A stretch of DNA of 64,000 nt from Aralia elata. Lineage: Eukaryota; Streptophyta; Magnoliopsida; Apiales; Araliaceae. Position numbers and translations under genes: made by a program. The notes under the pieces were generated by a model. The model did no database searches. It was not told the DNA's origin and worked only from the letters and a program-made list of their open reading frames with translations. Positions 20,706 through 31,185 of the stretch are shown piece by piece. Numbering within the stretch: position 1 is the first letter of the stretch; each line of letters starts with the position of its first letter. The stretch lies in assembly GCA_034770075.1 (NCBI GenBank), contig JAVJAP010000109.1:1-64000 (forward strand), given 5' to 3'.

Positions 20706-23700
20706 AACCAGAGACGAGACCCGGTGATTACGAGACGAGCGACCGGATACGAGACCCGGCACTCACAGGACAATCGACCGGATACGAGACCCGGCGGTTA
20801 CGAGACGAGCGACCGGAGACGAGACCCGACACACACAAGACAATCGACCGGAGACGAGACCCGGCGATTACGACCGAGCGACCGGAGACGAGACCCGACA
20901 CTCACAAGATAATCGACCGGAGACGAGACTCGGCGATTATGACCGAGCGACCGAAGACGAGACCCGGCACTCACAAGACAATCGACCGGAGACGAGACCC
21001 GGCGATTACGACCGAGCGACCGGAGACGAGACCCGGCACTCACAAGACAATCGACCGGAGACGAGACCCGGCACGCACAAGACAATCGACCAGAGACAAG
21101 ACCCGACGATTACGACCGAGCGACCGAAGACGAGACCCGGTACTCACAAGACAATTGACCGGAGACGAGACCTGGCGATTATGACCGAGCGACCGGAGAC
21201 GAGACCCGGCACTCACAAGACAATCGACCGGAGACGAGACCCGGTGATTACGACCGAGCGACCGGAGACGAGACCCGGCACTCACAAGACCATCGATCGG
21301 AGACGAGACCCGGCGATTACGACCGAGCGACCAGAGACGAGACCTGGCACCCACAAGACAATCGACCGGAGACGAGACCCGGCGATTACGACCGAGCGAC
21401 CGGAGACCAGACCCGGCACTCACAAGACCATCGACCGGAGACGAGACACGACGATTACGACCGAGCTACCGGAGACGAGACCTGGCACTCACAAGACAAT
21501 CTACCGGAGACGAGACCCGGCGATTACGACCGAGAGACCGGAGACGAGACCCGGCACTCACAAGACAATCGACCGGAGACGAGACCCGGCGATTACGACC
21601 GAGCGACCAGAGACGAGACCCGGCACTCACAAGACAATCGACCGGAGACGAGACCCGGCGATTACGATCGAGCGACCGGAGACGAGAGCCGGCACTCACA
21701 AGACAATCGACCGGAGACGAGACCTGGCGATTACGACCGAGCGACCGAAGACAAGACCCGGCACTCACAAGATCATCGACCGGAGACGAGACCCGGCGAT
21801 TACGACCGAGCGACCGGAGACGAGACCCGACACTCACAAGACAATCGACAGGAGACGAGACCCGGCGATTACGACCGAGCGACCGGAGACGAGACCCGGC
21901 ACTCACAAGACAATCGACCGGAGACGAGACCCAGCGATTACGACCGAGCGACCGGAGACAAGACCCGGGATTCACAAGACCATCGACCGGAGACGAGACC
22001 CGGCGATCACGACCGAGCGACCGGAGACGAGACCCGGCACTCACAAGATAATCGACCGGAGACGAGACCCGGCGATTACGACCGAGCGACCGGAGACGAG
22101 ACCCGGCACTCACAAGATAATCGACCAGAGACGAGACCCGGTAATTACGACCGAGCGACCGGAGACGAGACCCGACACTCACAAGACAATCGACCGGAGA
22201 CGAGACCCGACGATTACGACCGAGCGAACGGAGACGAGACCCGGCACTCACAAGACAATCGACCGGAGACGAGACCCGACGATTACGACCGAGCGACTGG
22301 AGACGAGACCCGACACTCACAAGATAATCGACCGGAGACGAGACCCGGCGATTACGACCGAGCGACCGGAGACGAGACCCGACACTCACAAGATAATCGA
22401 CCGGAGACGAGACCCGCCGATTACGACCGAGCGACCGGAGACGAGACCCGACACTCACAAGAAAATCGACCGGAGACGAGACCCGGCGATTGCGACCGAG
22501 CGACCGGAGACGAGACCCGGCACGCACAAGACAATCGACCGGAGACGAGACCTGGTGATTACGACCGAGCGACCGGAGACGAGACCCGGCACTCACAAGA
22601 CCATCGATCGGAGACGAGACTCGGCGATTACGACCGAGCGACCAGAGACGAGACCTGGCACTCACAAGACAATCGACCAGAGACGAGACCCGGCGATTAC
22701 GACCGAGCGACCGGAGACGAGACCCGGCACTCACAAGACCATCGACCGGAGACGAGACCCGACGATTACGATCGAGCTACCGGAGACGAGACCTGGCACT
22801 CACAAGACAATCTACCGGAGACGAGACCCGGCGATTACGACCGAGCGACCGGAGACGAGACCCGGCACTCACAAGACAATCGACCGGAGACGAGACCCGG
22901 CGATTACGACCGAGTGACCAGAGACGAGACTCGGCACTCACAAGACAATCGACCGGAGACGAGACCCGACGATTACGATCGAGCGACCGGAGACGAGACC
23001 CGGCACTCACAAGACAATCGACCGGAGACGAGACCCGGCGATTACGACCGCGCGACCGGAGACAAGACCCGACACTCACAAGACCATCGACCGGAGACGA
23101 TACCCGGCGATTACGACCGAGCGACCGGAGACGAGACCCGACACTCACAAGACAATCGACCGGAGACGAGACCCGGCGATTACGACCGAGCGACCGGAGA
23201 CGAGACCCGACACTCACAAGACAATCGACCGGAGACGAGACCCAGCGATTACGACCGAGCGACCGGAGACAAGACCCGGCACTCACAAGACCATCGACCG
23301 GAGACGAGACCCGGCGATCACGACCGAGCAACCGGAGACGAGACCCGGCACTCACAAGATAATCGACCGGAGACGAGACCCGGCGATTACGACCGAGCGA
23401 CCAGAGACGAGACCCGGCACTCACAAGATAATCGACCGGAGACGAGACCCGGTGATTACGACCGAGCGACCGGAGACGAGACCCGACACTCACAAGATAA
23501 TCGACCGGAGACGAGACCCGACGATTACGACCGAGCGACCGGAGACGAGACCCGGCACTCACAAGACAATCGACCGGAGACGAGACCCGGCGATTACGAC
23601 CGAGCGACCGGAGACGAGACCCGACACTCACAAGATAATCGACCGGAGACGAGACCCGGCGATTACGACCGAGCGACCGGAGACGAGACCCGACACTCAC

Positions 23701-24060
23701 AAGACAATCGACCAGAGACGAGACCCGGCACGCACAAGACAATCGACTAGAGACGAGACCCGGCGATTACGACCAAGCGACCGGAGACGAGACCCGGCAC
23801 TCACAAGATAATCGATCGGAGACAAGACCCGGCAATTAGGACCGAGCGACCGGAGACGAGACCCGGCACTCACAAGACAATCGACCGGAGACGAGACCCG
23901 GCGATTACGACCGAGCAACCGGAGACGAGACCCGGCACTCACCAGACAATCGACCAGAGACGAGACCCGGTGATCACAAGATTGACGACCGGATACGAGA
24001 CCCGGCTCTAACGATACGATCAATTGGAAGACGAAACCCGACGACTAACAATACGGCCAG
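20706..24060 (+). repeat. Tandem array 4: 69-bp higher-order unit, about 48 copies
   Basis: Two related half-units alternate: CGACCGGAGACGAGACCCGG + CACTCACAAGACAAT (35 bp) and the same 20-bp core + CGATTACGACCGAG (34 bp), together 69 bp. The array runs about 3.3 kb, with decayed units at both ends. Because 69 is a multiple of 3, frames stay open over long distances on both strands (for example + 21181-22917, - 21466-22734, - 22777-23742). These give 23-residue repeats and are not genes. The array is GC- and CpG-rich, unlike the surrounding DNA. Confidence 0.95.
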
Positions 24061-24234
24061 GGATTGATGCATCGACACCTTTACGAATGTTTTGCATACC
24101 TTACATCTTGCATCACATCATAAGTTGTGTGTGTTGCATCATGCATGTATTGTCATTTTTGTGCACTGTCATTCATGCATCGGGTGTCTACTTCTTTATC
24201 ATGTTCATTTCATTTAACATTTCATAAACATGAT

Positions 24235-24247
24235 AAAAAGGGGCAGC
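24235..24247 (+). other. Polypurine tract of the Ogre-like element
   Basis: AAAAAGGGGCAGC directly before the 3' LTR. Its purine run gives the expected plus-strand primer. This GGGGCAG-TGTAGACACCC junction is typical of Tat/Ogre-group elements. Confidence 0.85.
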
Positions 24248-24668
24248 TGTAGACACCCAAATTTTGCACTTCGTATACTAACCTTGACAGGAGGGCAAAT
24301 TCGTCAAATGAACCGGCCTGCGAGAGCAAAGGATAGGAAAGTATCAAGATTGCGGTAACCGTGTTTCACGGAAGTCGGGGGGTGCCTAACACCTTCCCCT
24401 CGCTTAAGCAAGCCCCCGAACTTTATGAATCTCGGTTTGCAGACCAATTAATTCGGAGTCACATATGAGCCATCGATTTATAAAAAAAAAACCGAAAACT
24501 CGGATGAGTTGGTACATCCATTTCAAATATACCAACTGGCGACTCTGGTTAATTGGCTCATCATAAAAAACGATCTTTCAAAACCCCGTCGACATTAATG
24601 CCGACCTTTTCCAAAAAATCATTCAATCAAAAGGCTAAAATTGGAAAAGACAAAAACCGGCATCGACA
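24248..24668 (+). repeat. 3' LTR of the Ogre-like element
   Basis: 421 bp, TGTAGACACCC...GGCATCGACA, followed by the target duplication CCTAC. It differs from the 5' LTR by five transitions and one A. Confidence 0.95.
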
Positions 24669-24701
24669 CCTACCCTGCTTAATGATTACCGTGGGTATGG
24701 C

Positions 24702-24721
24702 GGGGGGGGGGGGGGGGGGGG
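24702..24721 (+). repeat. Homopolymer run of 20 G
   Basis: GTATGGC followed by 20 G and AAGGAG. The right LTR has only seven G at the matching place (about 59964-59970). Either an expanded mononucleotide tract, able to form G-quadruplexes, or a sequencing/assembly effect. Confidence 0.8.
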
Positions 24722-24778
24722 AAGGAGTTGGTAGTACCTTATACCTAATCTCTTTTAACCAATGGGTAAAGGTTTCCC

Positions 24779-24787
24779 TATAAATAG
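24779..24787 (+). promoter_or_regulatory. TATA box of element B left LTR
   Basis: TATAAATAG in CCCTATAAATAGAACTCC, conserved in the right LTR at 60027-60035. It is the likely promoter of element B. The Ogre-like insertion lies about 110 bp upstream of it, inside U3. Confidence 0.7.
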
Positions 24788-25717
24788 AACTCCTATTCCA
24801 TTTACCAAGCTTGCTGAGATTGTTGAGTCTGATTTAGAGAGAGAAACATTGTGAGTTAAGGGATAAAAGAAAGTCCCAAAGGGACCCTTACAGTTTGGCA
24901 AACCTTCGAGTTTAGGAAGGAAGAAGAGAGTACACATCTTACTCAAATCCTTGTTCAAGAAGGTATAACTCCTTTACCTTACGTATTTTCTTTCGATTCA
25001 TTTAAATTGGTTTCTTGCGAGTCGGGTTGCATGATATGCATGAGTTAATTATAAGGTTATAATAAAGGAATAAATGTTAAACTTTGTAGCCCTAAGGTAG
25101 TCGAACAGAAACTTGCATATCATACATATTGGACTGGATAATGACTTAAACTAGAGTCGTAAAAATGGCCTTATCCATGTTACCCAGTTAATGTCGGAAG
25201 GGGTCGAAGCCGTTCCGATGAGGGTCGTCACCTTACTCCGAACGTATATACCTTAGTAACGGGGTTAGACATAGGTCGTCACTCGGCCCTGAACCATGAA
25301 AAGGATTCCAAAGTGGAATCTATAGTTGAACCCGAAGGCTTTTGTAGCCACTATGGGTTTGGTTCAGTATCGAGCCCGAAGCCGCACCCGTAATGTCAGT
25401 AAGACTCGAACGTGACTCCAGAAGTCACGAATCCAAAGCTGAAGTTCTAAATGTCATGGTGACCCAAACCTTCGACTTACCGAAGCCGAACGTGAGAATA
25501 CCATTTGACCCCGAAGAGGTCCCCCGAACTACTAGAGGTCCCCGAACTACAAAAAGTTCTGAAGCGGAGCCGAAGTCAAAATCTTGTAGGCAGCGGGTCG
25601 ATCAGACCCAAACCATATTTCTAGAAGTGTTTAACCTTAGATGTATTAGCCAAAGGATGTTCCTTAAACTAAAATCATGGATTAACCTTGAGTCCCAATA
25701 AGTAGTGAAAAGGACTC

Positions 25718-25945
25718 TACGGTCATAGAGTGACTTCACTCGGATCGTAGAGCGCATTTATGAACAGTAGAATAAGTCAGCGGGGTCGGTCAGAGATCGT
25801 AAAGCTTCACCGGCCAATCGTAGGGTGAACTTTGCTGATCGTAGAGTTCTGTTAGTAATCGTAGAGTCACCTCACTAATCGTAGAGTGACTCCATCAATG
25901 TGTTAAAGCCCTACTGATCGTAGAACTGTCCTAACAGACCACAGA
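25718..25945 (+). repeat. TCGTAGAGT(GA) motif repeats in element B LTR
   Basis: The word (A/G)TCGTAGAGT and variants recur about ten times at 20-30 bp spacing (GGATCGTAGAGCG, GATCGTAGAGTTC, AATCGTAGAGTCACC, AATCGTAGAGTGACTCC and others). It is an irregular minisatellite in the predicted leader downstream of the TATA box. No coding sense. Confidence 0.75.
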
Positions 25946-27070
25946 TTAGTAAAACGGGACCATAGAGCAGACCACATGTGTCTCTTGGGTAGTCTATTAA
26001 GCCCAATATTGCTGTTTAATCATGACTAATCAAAGGGTAAATTATATTTACTGTAGGGTAATTGCAGAACATGGATTAATGCATATTGTAGCAGTAGCCA
26101 AGCAAGTTCCTAACGTTGAACTTCTTACATATTGCAAGTTCTTTGATCCTATTTAAAATATTATTTTGCAAGTTCCTAACTCAAACTTGAGTTATTAATT
26201 CAAAGAATTTTAGCGGATAATTATTATTAATTATTCCACGTCTATAATGATTATTGGTATTCGCACTTAGTGCAATTGGATTCTTGTTCTATTTATTGAA
26301 CTATGAAATAATTTTAAGTTCTATTATTCATTACCTGTTTATGAGCTAGATCTATGCTAGTTGTATCGGCTAGATCGAACATGTTTATATTTGTTAAATC
26401 AAATATGTTTTAAAAGCTGTCCAAACCAGTTGCTGGTACGGATTCTTAGACTGAGAAAAAGAACAAATTTCTATTAAGGCAATATATCAGAAAAACGATT
26501 GTTTGCCCGTTTATTAAGTGTTATGCATATTCACCGGGTATGAAAGGCTGATCCCCTTGATTACCAAAACTTATTAAGAGGTGATATACCTCCGTACTTG
26601 TTCATGGTCATTGCAAACCACTTAGAATTATCTATTCGATTATTCATAATCATTATCGATTGTTAATAATTCAAAGTCCCATCCCTTTTCAATCATGATA
26701 TATGTTATTCTTGTAATTAAACTTGCTAAGCGAATTAGTTGCTCACTTTTGCTATATCATGATATTATTTTAGTTACGCCCGATTGTTCAACAAAAAAAC
26801 ACAAAGGCAAGGGTAAATTCCAAGAATAGCTTAGGATGAACGTCTAATTATGAAGTTATCTGATGTAATTTATTATGTAAATATTTTGGTATTACTAAGG
26901 GTATGTTTTAAGTTAAGGTTATTAGACCTTGGGAATTTGATGTAGAACCTTATGTAATGAACAATATATGTTTATTTATTCCACTAAGTTTATAGAATGT
27001 GTATGAAAATGATGGATCGTGAACACCAAATGTCGAGGTTATGGAACCCGGATTTGGGGGCGTCACAGGT

Positions 27071-27083
27071 TGGTATCAAAGTT
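27071..27083 (+). other. Primer binding site of element B (tRNA-Met type)
   Basis: TGGTATCAAAGTT, three bases after the LTR end (CGTCACA GGT TGGTATCAAAG). It matches the tRNA-Met(i) site with one change (AGAGC to AAAGT). Confidence 0.75.
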
Positions 27084-27326
27084 GTAGCTTATAAACGTTA
27101 GGATGCGAAACCTAGGTTTTAACCTTGGGATTAAACTCATATAGAGTACGCTAGGAGAAGGGTCGGGGAGATCCTTTGAGTCGAGTTATGTTTGGAGATG
27201 GATTATGGAAGGTCATTAATCCGAGGTAGTGCATAGTAAAATAATATTTCATTTCATCAATGAATATATTTTATTGTGATACTGATGTTACCTTATTATG
27301 GTGTTGTCTTTTGTTGTGGACATAAG

Positions 27327-28166
27327 ATGCTCAAGTTTGGTGAGTCTAGTCGAGCTACCAATGAGGAGACCGTGGACAAACATATTGTCTTGGTGGAGCC
27401 GACTGAGCTAGTTGCGCTTGTAGTGCCGAGGGAGTCCAGGTCATATTTTGATGGAGAGCTAGTTGTAGGACGGGTAATGAGGTCGTACAACGAGTATGAG
27501 GATGATGAGATCAAGGAGGCTGTGGAGGCCATGGAGGCTGAAGAGCCAGTTGATGTAGATGAGTTTATAGCTGAGGCTATGGAGGAGGTGGGGTATTATG
27601 CTTTGCCAGAGGATTTGTTAGCCGAGGATTATCTGGTAGACAAATTGGCAAATAAGAACTTGGAGTTAGAGGACCAAGTTAGAGATTTAGAGGAGCTAAA
27701 TCAAACCCACCAAGATATGGAGAACTTGTATAAGGAGTTGACATATCAGCTGGAGAATAAGTTGAGAGGGATGAAGGTACAGTTACAAGGATACAAGACT
27801 TCGGCGCAGCAGATTGGGCTATTACTTCATCAGTTAGTCGCCCGAAATACTGAACTGAGAGAGAAACTAGAGCAAGAAGAGTTGAAGTTGAGGAAGCTGA
27901 AGATAGAACATCAGGTTATGAAGTTTGAGTTTGATTTGGAAATTTCTGACAAGATCATAATTGAGGATGCCTAGGTTAGAGCAGCCAGGAGAGTTGACCA
28001 GTTAGAGAAAGAAGTGCAAGTAGGAGAGGTTAGGATTGAGACTCTAGGGTTGGCACTAGATACCGCCAACGTGAGTCAGAGGAGAGGGGATAAGAGGTGC
28101 CCCATGGATGAGGGAGAGAACAGTTGCTCGGTACGACATAGATTGATGGATGGAGTTGCACCCTAG
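27327..28166 (+). pseudogene. Acidic coiled-coil ORF upstream of gag, element B
   Basis: Frame with an M at 27276 or, more likely, 27327 (MLKFGESSRATNEE), one stop at 27972, and continuation to a stop at 28164. The N-terminal half is very acidic; 27640-28060 has leucine/charged heptads (LANKNLELEDQVRDLEELN; ELREKLEQEELKLRKLKIEH) predicting a long coiled coil. It has no zinc knuckle or enzyme motif and is separate from gag, which starts at 28576. Extra leader ORFs exist in some plant gypsy elements, but I do not recognise this family. It keeps a longer open frame than gag or RT of the same copy. Confidence 0.6.
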
Positions 28167-28575
28167 GAGCATGAGCATGCGACTTATCACGTCATGCAAT
28201 GAGGATATAGTTTAGTGGTTATAGATGCAGTCAATACCCTTTTTGTTTATAGGGTTATATATATATGTCGTAAACCTCAGACTATAAAAGGTAGTATATG
28301 GAAATGATGCATCCCCACTTTAGGTGTTTAGGGGAATGTAGGTTGTAAATCCCATCTTTTGTTGCTTAAGTGGGATAAATAGCGTTTATAGGAATATGCC
28401 AGGATATTGTAAGCGTGTGACACTTTTATTCGGTATATGGACATAAATGTAACATTACGCTTACATGTTTGCCTGAGGGTGAAGTATGCATTAAATTTTA
28501 CATGCTAACACTAATAAAATGTGGCATAAAATGTAAAATGAGAAGTAATAATCTAAGGTTTTGTTTAACCAGACG
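28167..28575 (+). other. Non-coding spacer between leader ORF and gag
   Basis: About 410 bp, AT-rich, with a TATATATATATG stretch near 28258. No motif or meaningful frame is seen. Confidence 0.5.
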
Positions 28576-29560
28576 ATGCTGCCAAGAAGAGAACCACGAA
28601 ACCAAAGGGAGGAAAGATCCGTTAATAATGAAGAAGGGAATGCAAACCCGATGCAAGACTTTGTAAATATGTTAGCAGAGGCAATACAGAATAGAGCACC
28701 AGCTGCAGGAAATCAGCCAAATAATCGATTGTCAAACGTTAAAGATTTTAAGGTAGTAGGACCGTCGGAATTTAAGGGAACAACAGACCCAATCGAAGCT
28801 CAAACATGGGTAAAGAAAATGGATAAAGTCTTCATTATTACGAGAGTCGCTGATGAGCAAAAGACAACTTTTACTACCTACTTGATGAAAGGAGAGGCGG
28901 ATTTCTGATGGGAATCGAATCAGAACAGAACCGGAGAAGGAGTGGTAACATGGGAGAGATTCAAAGAATTATTTTTTGAGAACTATTTTCCACGAAGTAT
29001 GCAAGGAAAGATGGAAGTGAAATTCTTAGAATTGAAGCAGGAGAATATGTCAGTTTCGGAATACGCTGCCAAATTCAACGAGTTAGTAAGGTTTGCACCA
29101 CACTAAGTGGACAGGAAAGAACGAAAGGCGAGATGTTTTAAGAACGGGTTTAAAACCATGGATATTCAACAAGGTAGCAATGCTATAAATTGATTCATTT
29201 TTGAATCTGTTAGAGAAGGCGATTATTGCAAAGGGGGAAGTGAAGCAGTATCAAAGTATAACCGAGAGAAGAACAAGAAAAAGAATGAAGGCAGAAATCA
29301 GAATGTCAATAGCGGTGGTAGCAACAACAACAAGCGCAAGTGGGATAACAGTAATGGTAATAACCAGGGAAGTCAGCAAGGGAATTCACAGCAGAAGAAA
29401 CATATGTGTAATAAATGTGGAAAGAATCACTCTGGGAGTGCATGAGGGGGAAAATGTATGTTATAACTGCAGACAGGAGAGGCATATCGCTCCAAATTAT
29501 CCTAAACCTAAGAAGGGAGGATGTTTTTCATATGGAAGAATGGGACATTGATTCAAGGAC
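28576..29560 (+). pseudogene. gag of element B (Tekay-like gypsy)
   Basis: Starts MLPRREPRNQREERSVNNEE. Capsid region: FKVVGPSEFKGTTDPIEAQT, a stop at 28906 in place of the usual tryptophan neighbourhood, WERFKELFFENYFP, then FLELKQENMSVSEYAAKFNE and LVRFAPH before a stop at 29104. A Gly/Asn/Lys-rich linker and three zinc knuckles follow: CNKCGKNHSG (broken by TGA), CYNCRQERHIAPNY (last Cys to Tyr) and CFSYGRMGH-stop-FKDCP. The three-knuckle gag is typical of chromovirus Tekay-type elements. At least four stops and two frameshifts. Confidence 0.85.
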
Positions 29561-29566
29561 TGTCCA

Positions 29567-30230
29567 TTGAAGAAGGGAACTGAAGGAGGGAGCAACAATA
29601 AGGGTAGTAATAGTAAGTTAACTATTGGAGGACCAGTTCAGCCAAGCAAGCCGACAACCCAAACATTTAACATGACTGTGCAAGACGCAGTAGCATCAAG
29701 GAACGTGGTGTCAGGTATTATTCTGACCAATAATATAAATGCTTCTGTATTATTTGATTTGGGAGTTACCTGTTCATTTGTGTTTGAGGATTTTACTAGA
29801 AGACTAGATTTACCTCGTGAAAAGTTAAAAAACTTAATGAATATAGAGGTTGCGAATAAGGAAGTAATCCCTGTTGAGTATATCCATAGATACTGTTGCG
29901 TGGAAAAAATGGGACATAAGTTAAGCGTGAATTTAGTTCCGATACGCTTAAGAGAATTTGATGTGATTCTAAGAATGGTTTGGTTATTTAACTAGGAGGC
30001 AGTTATTGACTGTCAGAAGAAGAGTATACACCTTAAGACACCGAATAAGTTTAAGGTTGTATTTTATGGTAGTAAGTCACCGAGACAAACGTGTTGTCTG
30101 ACGATGATGCAGGCCAAAAAACTGTTAAAGAAAGGATGTGAGCGGTATTTAGCTCATGTAGTGGATACCCAGATGGTGAATTCCGACATAGGGCGGATAC
30201 CTATAGTTAATGATTTCGTGGACGTCTTCT
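29567..30230 (+). pseudogene. Aspartic protease region of element B
   Basis: Frame from 29567: after a Gly/Ser/Asn linker it reads ASVLFDLGVTCSFV, where D-S-G-A is now D-L-G-V, and later VNLVPIRLREFDVILRMVWL (usually ...FDVILGMDWL) before a stop at 29993. The continuation AVIDCQKKSIHLKTPNKFKV and CERYLAHVVDTQMVNSDIG leads into the RT region. The catalytic Asp is kept but the flap and glycine positions are altered; inactive. Confidence 0.8.
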
Positions 30231-31096
30231 AGAGGAATTGCCAGGACTTCCACCAGACCAAGAGATAGAGTTTTTGATTGATTTAGTACCGGGGACAATT
30301 CGAATATCGAAAGCACCATATAGGATGGCTCTGGTAGAAATAAGAGAGGTAATGGTTCAGTTGTAGGAATTATTGGACAAAAAGTACATTTAACCTAGTG
30401 TACCTCCATGGGGTCAATTGAGGAAAGTATTTTTCGAAGATTAATTTGAGGACTGGTTATCATCAATTGAAGGTGAGGAAGGAGGATGTAGCAAAGACAA
30501 CATTTAGATCTCGTTACGGCCATTATGAGTTTTTAGTGATGTCTTTTGGACCGACAAATGCACCAGCTGCAGTTATGGACTTAATGAATAGAGTGTTCAA
30601 GCAATACTTGGATAAGTTTGTGGTTGTGTTTATTGACGATATCTTAGTGTATTCGAAGACTGAAGAGGAGCATGTCGAGCATCTAAGGTTAGTACTGGAG
30701 ACATTATGAAAGGAGAAGTTGTACGCGAAATATTCAAAGTGTGAATTCTGGTTGCAGAGAGTTCAATTTTTAGGACACGTTATTGACAAGGACGGAATTT
30801 TTGTTGATCCTACGAAAGTAGAAGCGGTGAAAGATTGGGGACAACCGAAGATGCTGACAGAATTGGTAGGTTATTATCGGAGATTTATTAAGGATTTCTT
30901 GAAGATAGCAATGCCATTAACTAATTTGACAAGGAAGACTGTTAAGTTTGTATGGACGGAGAAATGTGAAGAATGTTTTCAGGATTTAAAGAAGCGACTA
31001 AGTGAAGCACCTATGTTATCTTTACTAGATAGTATGGGAGGCTTTACGGTGTATAATGATGTGTCTCACAAGGGACTAGGTTGTGTACTGATGTAG
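30231..31096 (+). pseudogene. Reverse transcriptase of element B with internal deletion
   Basis: Frame pieces: LPGLPPDQEIEFLIDLVPGT, PYRMALVEIREVMVQL, PSVPPWGQL. These jump directly to FSKINLRTGYHQLKV (about 30430), so about 45-55 residues of the fingers/palm start are missing. The first catalytic Asp (S-K-I-D-L) is Asn. From 30446 the frame reads FLVMSFGPTNAPAAVMDLMN and VVFIDDILVYSKTEEEH (the F-I-D-D catalytic motif is intact). After a stop at 30707 it continues YAKYSKCEFWLQRVQFLGHV with connection sequence to 31096. Confidence 0.9.
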
Positions 31097-31180
31097 AACA
31101 GTAAGGTTATTGCATACGCGTAATGCCAGTTAAAGGATTATGAAAAGGGATACCCTACCCATGACTTAGAATTGGCAGTC
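31030..31180 (+). pseudogene. RNase H of element B, 5' part
   Basis: GGFTVYNDVSHKGLGCVLM, stop, NSKVIAYA, stop, CQLKDYEKGYPTHDLELAVV. The catalytic Asp of Y-S-D-A-S is retained as Y-N-D-V-S, the Glu in H-D-L-E-L is present, and the frame is then cut by the Athila-like element (TSD GTAGT 31181-31185). It continues at 45881 with FVLKIWRHYLY. Confidence 0.85.
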
Positions 31181-31185
31181 GTAGT

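Larger units (their letters stand above)
16845..24668 (+). mobile_element. Ogre/Tat-like Ty3/gypsy element, young but defective
   Basis: A full-length insertion of 7,824 bp, TGTAGACACCC...GGCATCGACA, with perfect 5-bp target duplication CCTAC at 16840-16844 and 24669-24673. Parts: 5' LTR, primer binding site, non-coding leader, scrambled pol remnants (18195-19830), four tandem arrays (19881-24060), a purine tract and the 3' LTR. Ogre/Tat elements are known for the TGTAGACACCC start, a tRNA-Arg-type primer site and hypervariable tandem repeats between pol and the 3' LTR. The LTRs differ by only five transitions and one A, so it is among the youngest insertions here, yet it encodes no functional enzyme. 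It was presumably moved by proteins of another copy. Confidence 0.9.
24669..27067 (+). mobile_element. Element B left LTR, second part
   Basis: Resumes CCTACCCTGCTTAATGATTAC, matching the right LTR at 59931 onward, with TATAAATAG at 24779. It continues past the point where the right LTR is broken (60562 corresponds to about 25288) and ends GGATTTGGGGGCGTCACA at 27067. Intact length without the insertion is about 2.95 kb. Contains a 20-G run (24702-24721), a TCGTAGAGT repeat block and GCAAGTT repeats (26100-26180). The open frame at 25393 lies in this non-coding LTR and is not supported as a gene. Confidence 0.85.

Noticed and set aside
20706..24060. Long overlapping open frames as candidate repetitive-protein genes
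   Set aside because: They exist on both strands only because the 69-bp tandem unit is a multiple of three. No start context, no non-repeat domain, and location between pol and the 3' LTR of a retrotransposon.
20706..24060. CRISPR-like array
   Set aside because: Half-units alternate without unique spacers, the genome is a plant and no cas genes exist. It is a tandem satellite-like array.
25393..25701. 102-codon frame as a host gene
   Set aside because: Lies inside the non-coding LTR of element B and has no recognised motif.
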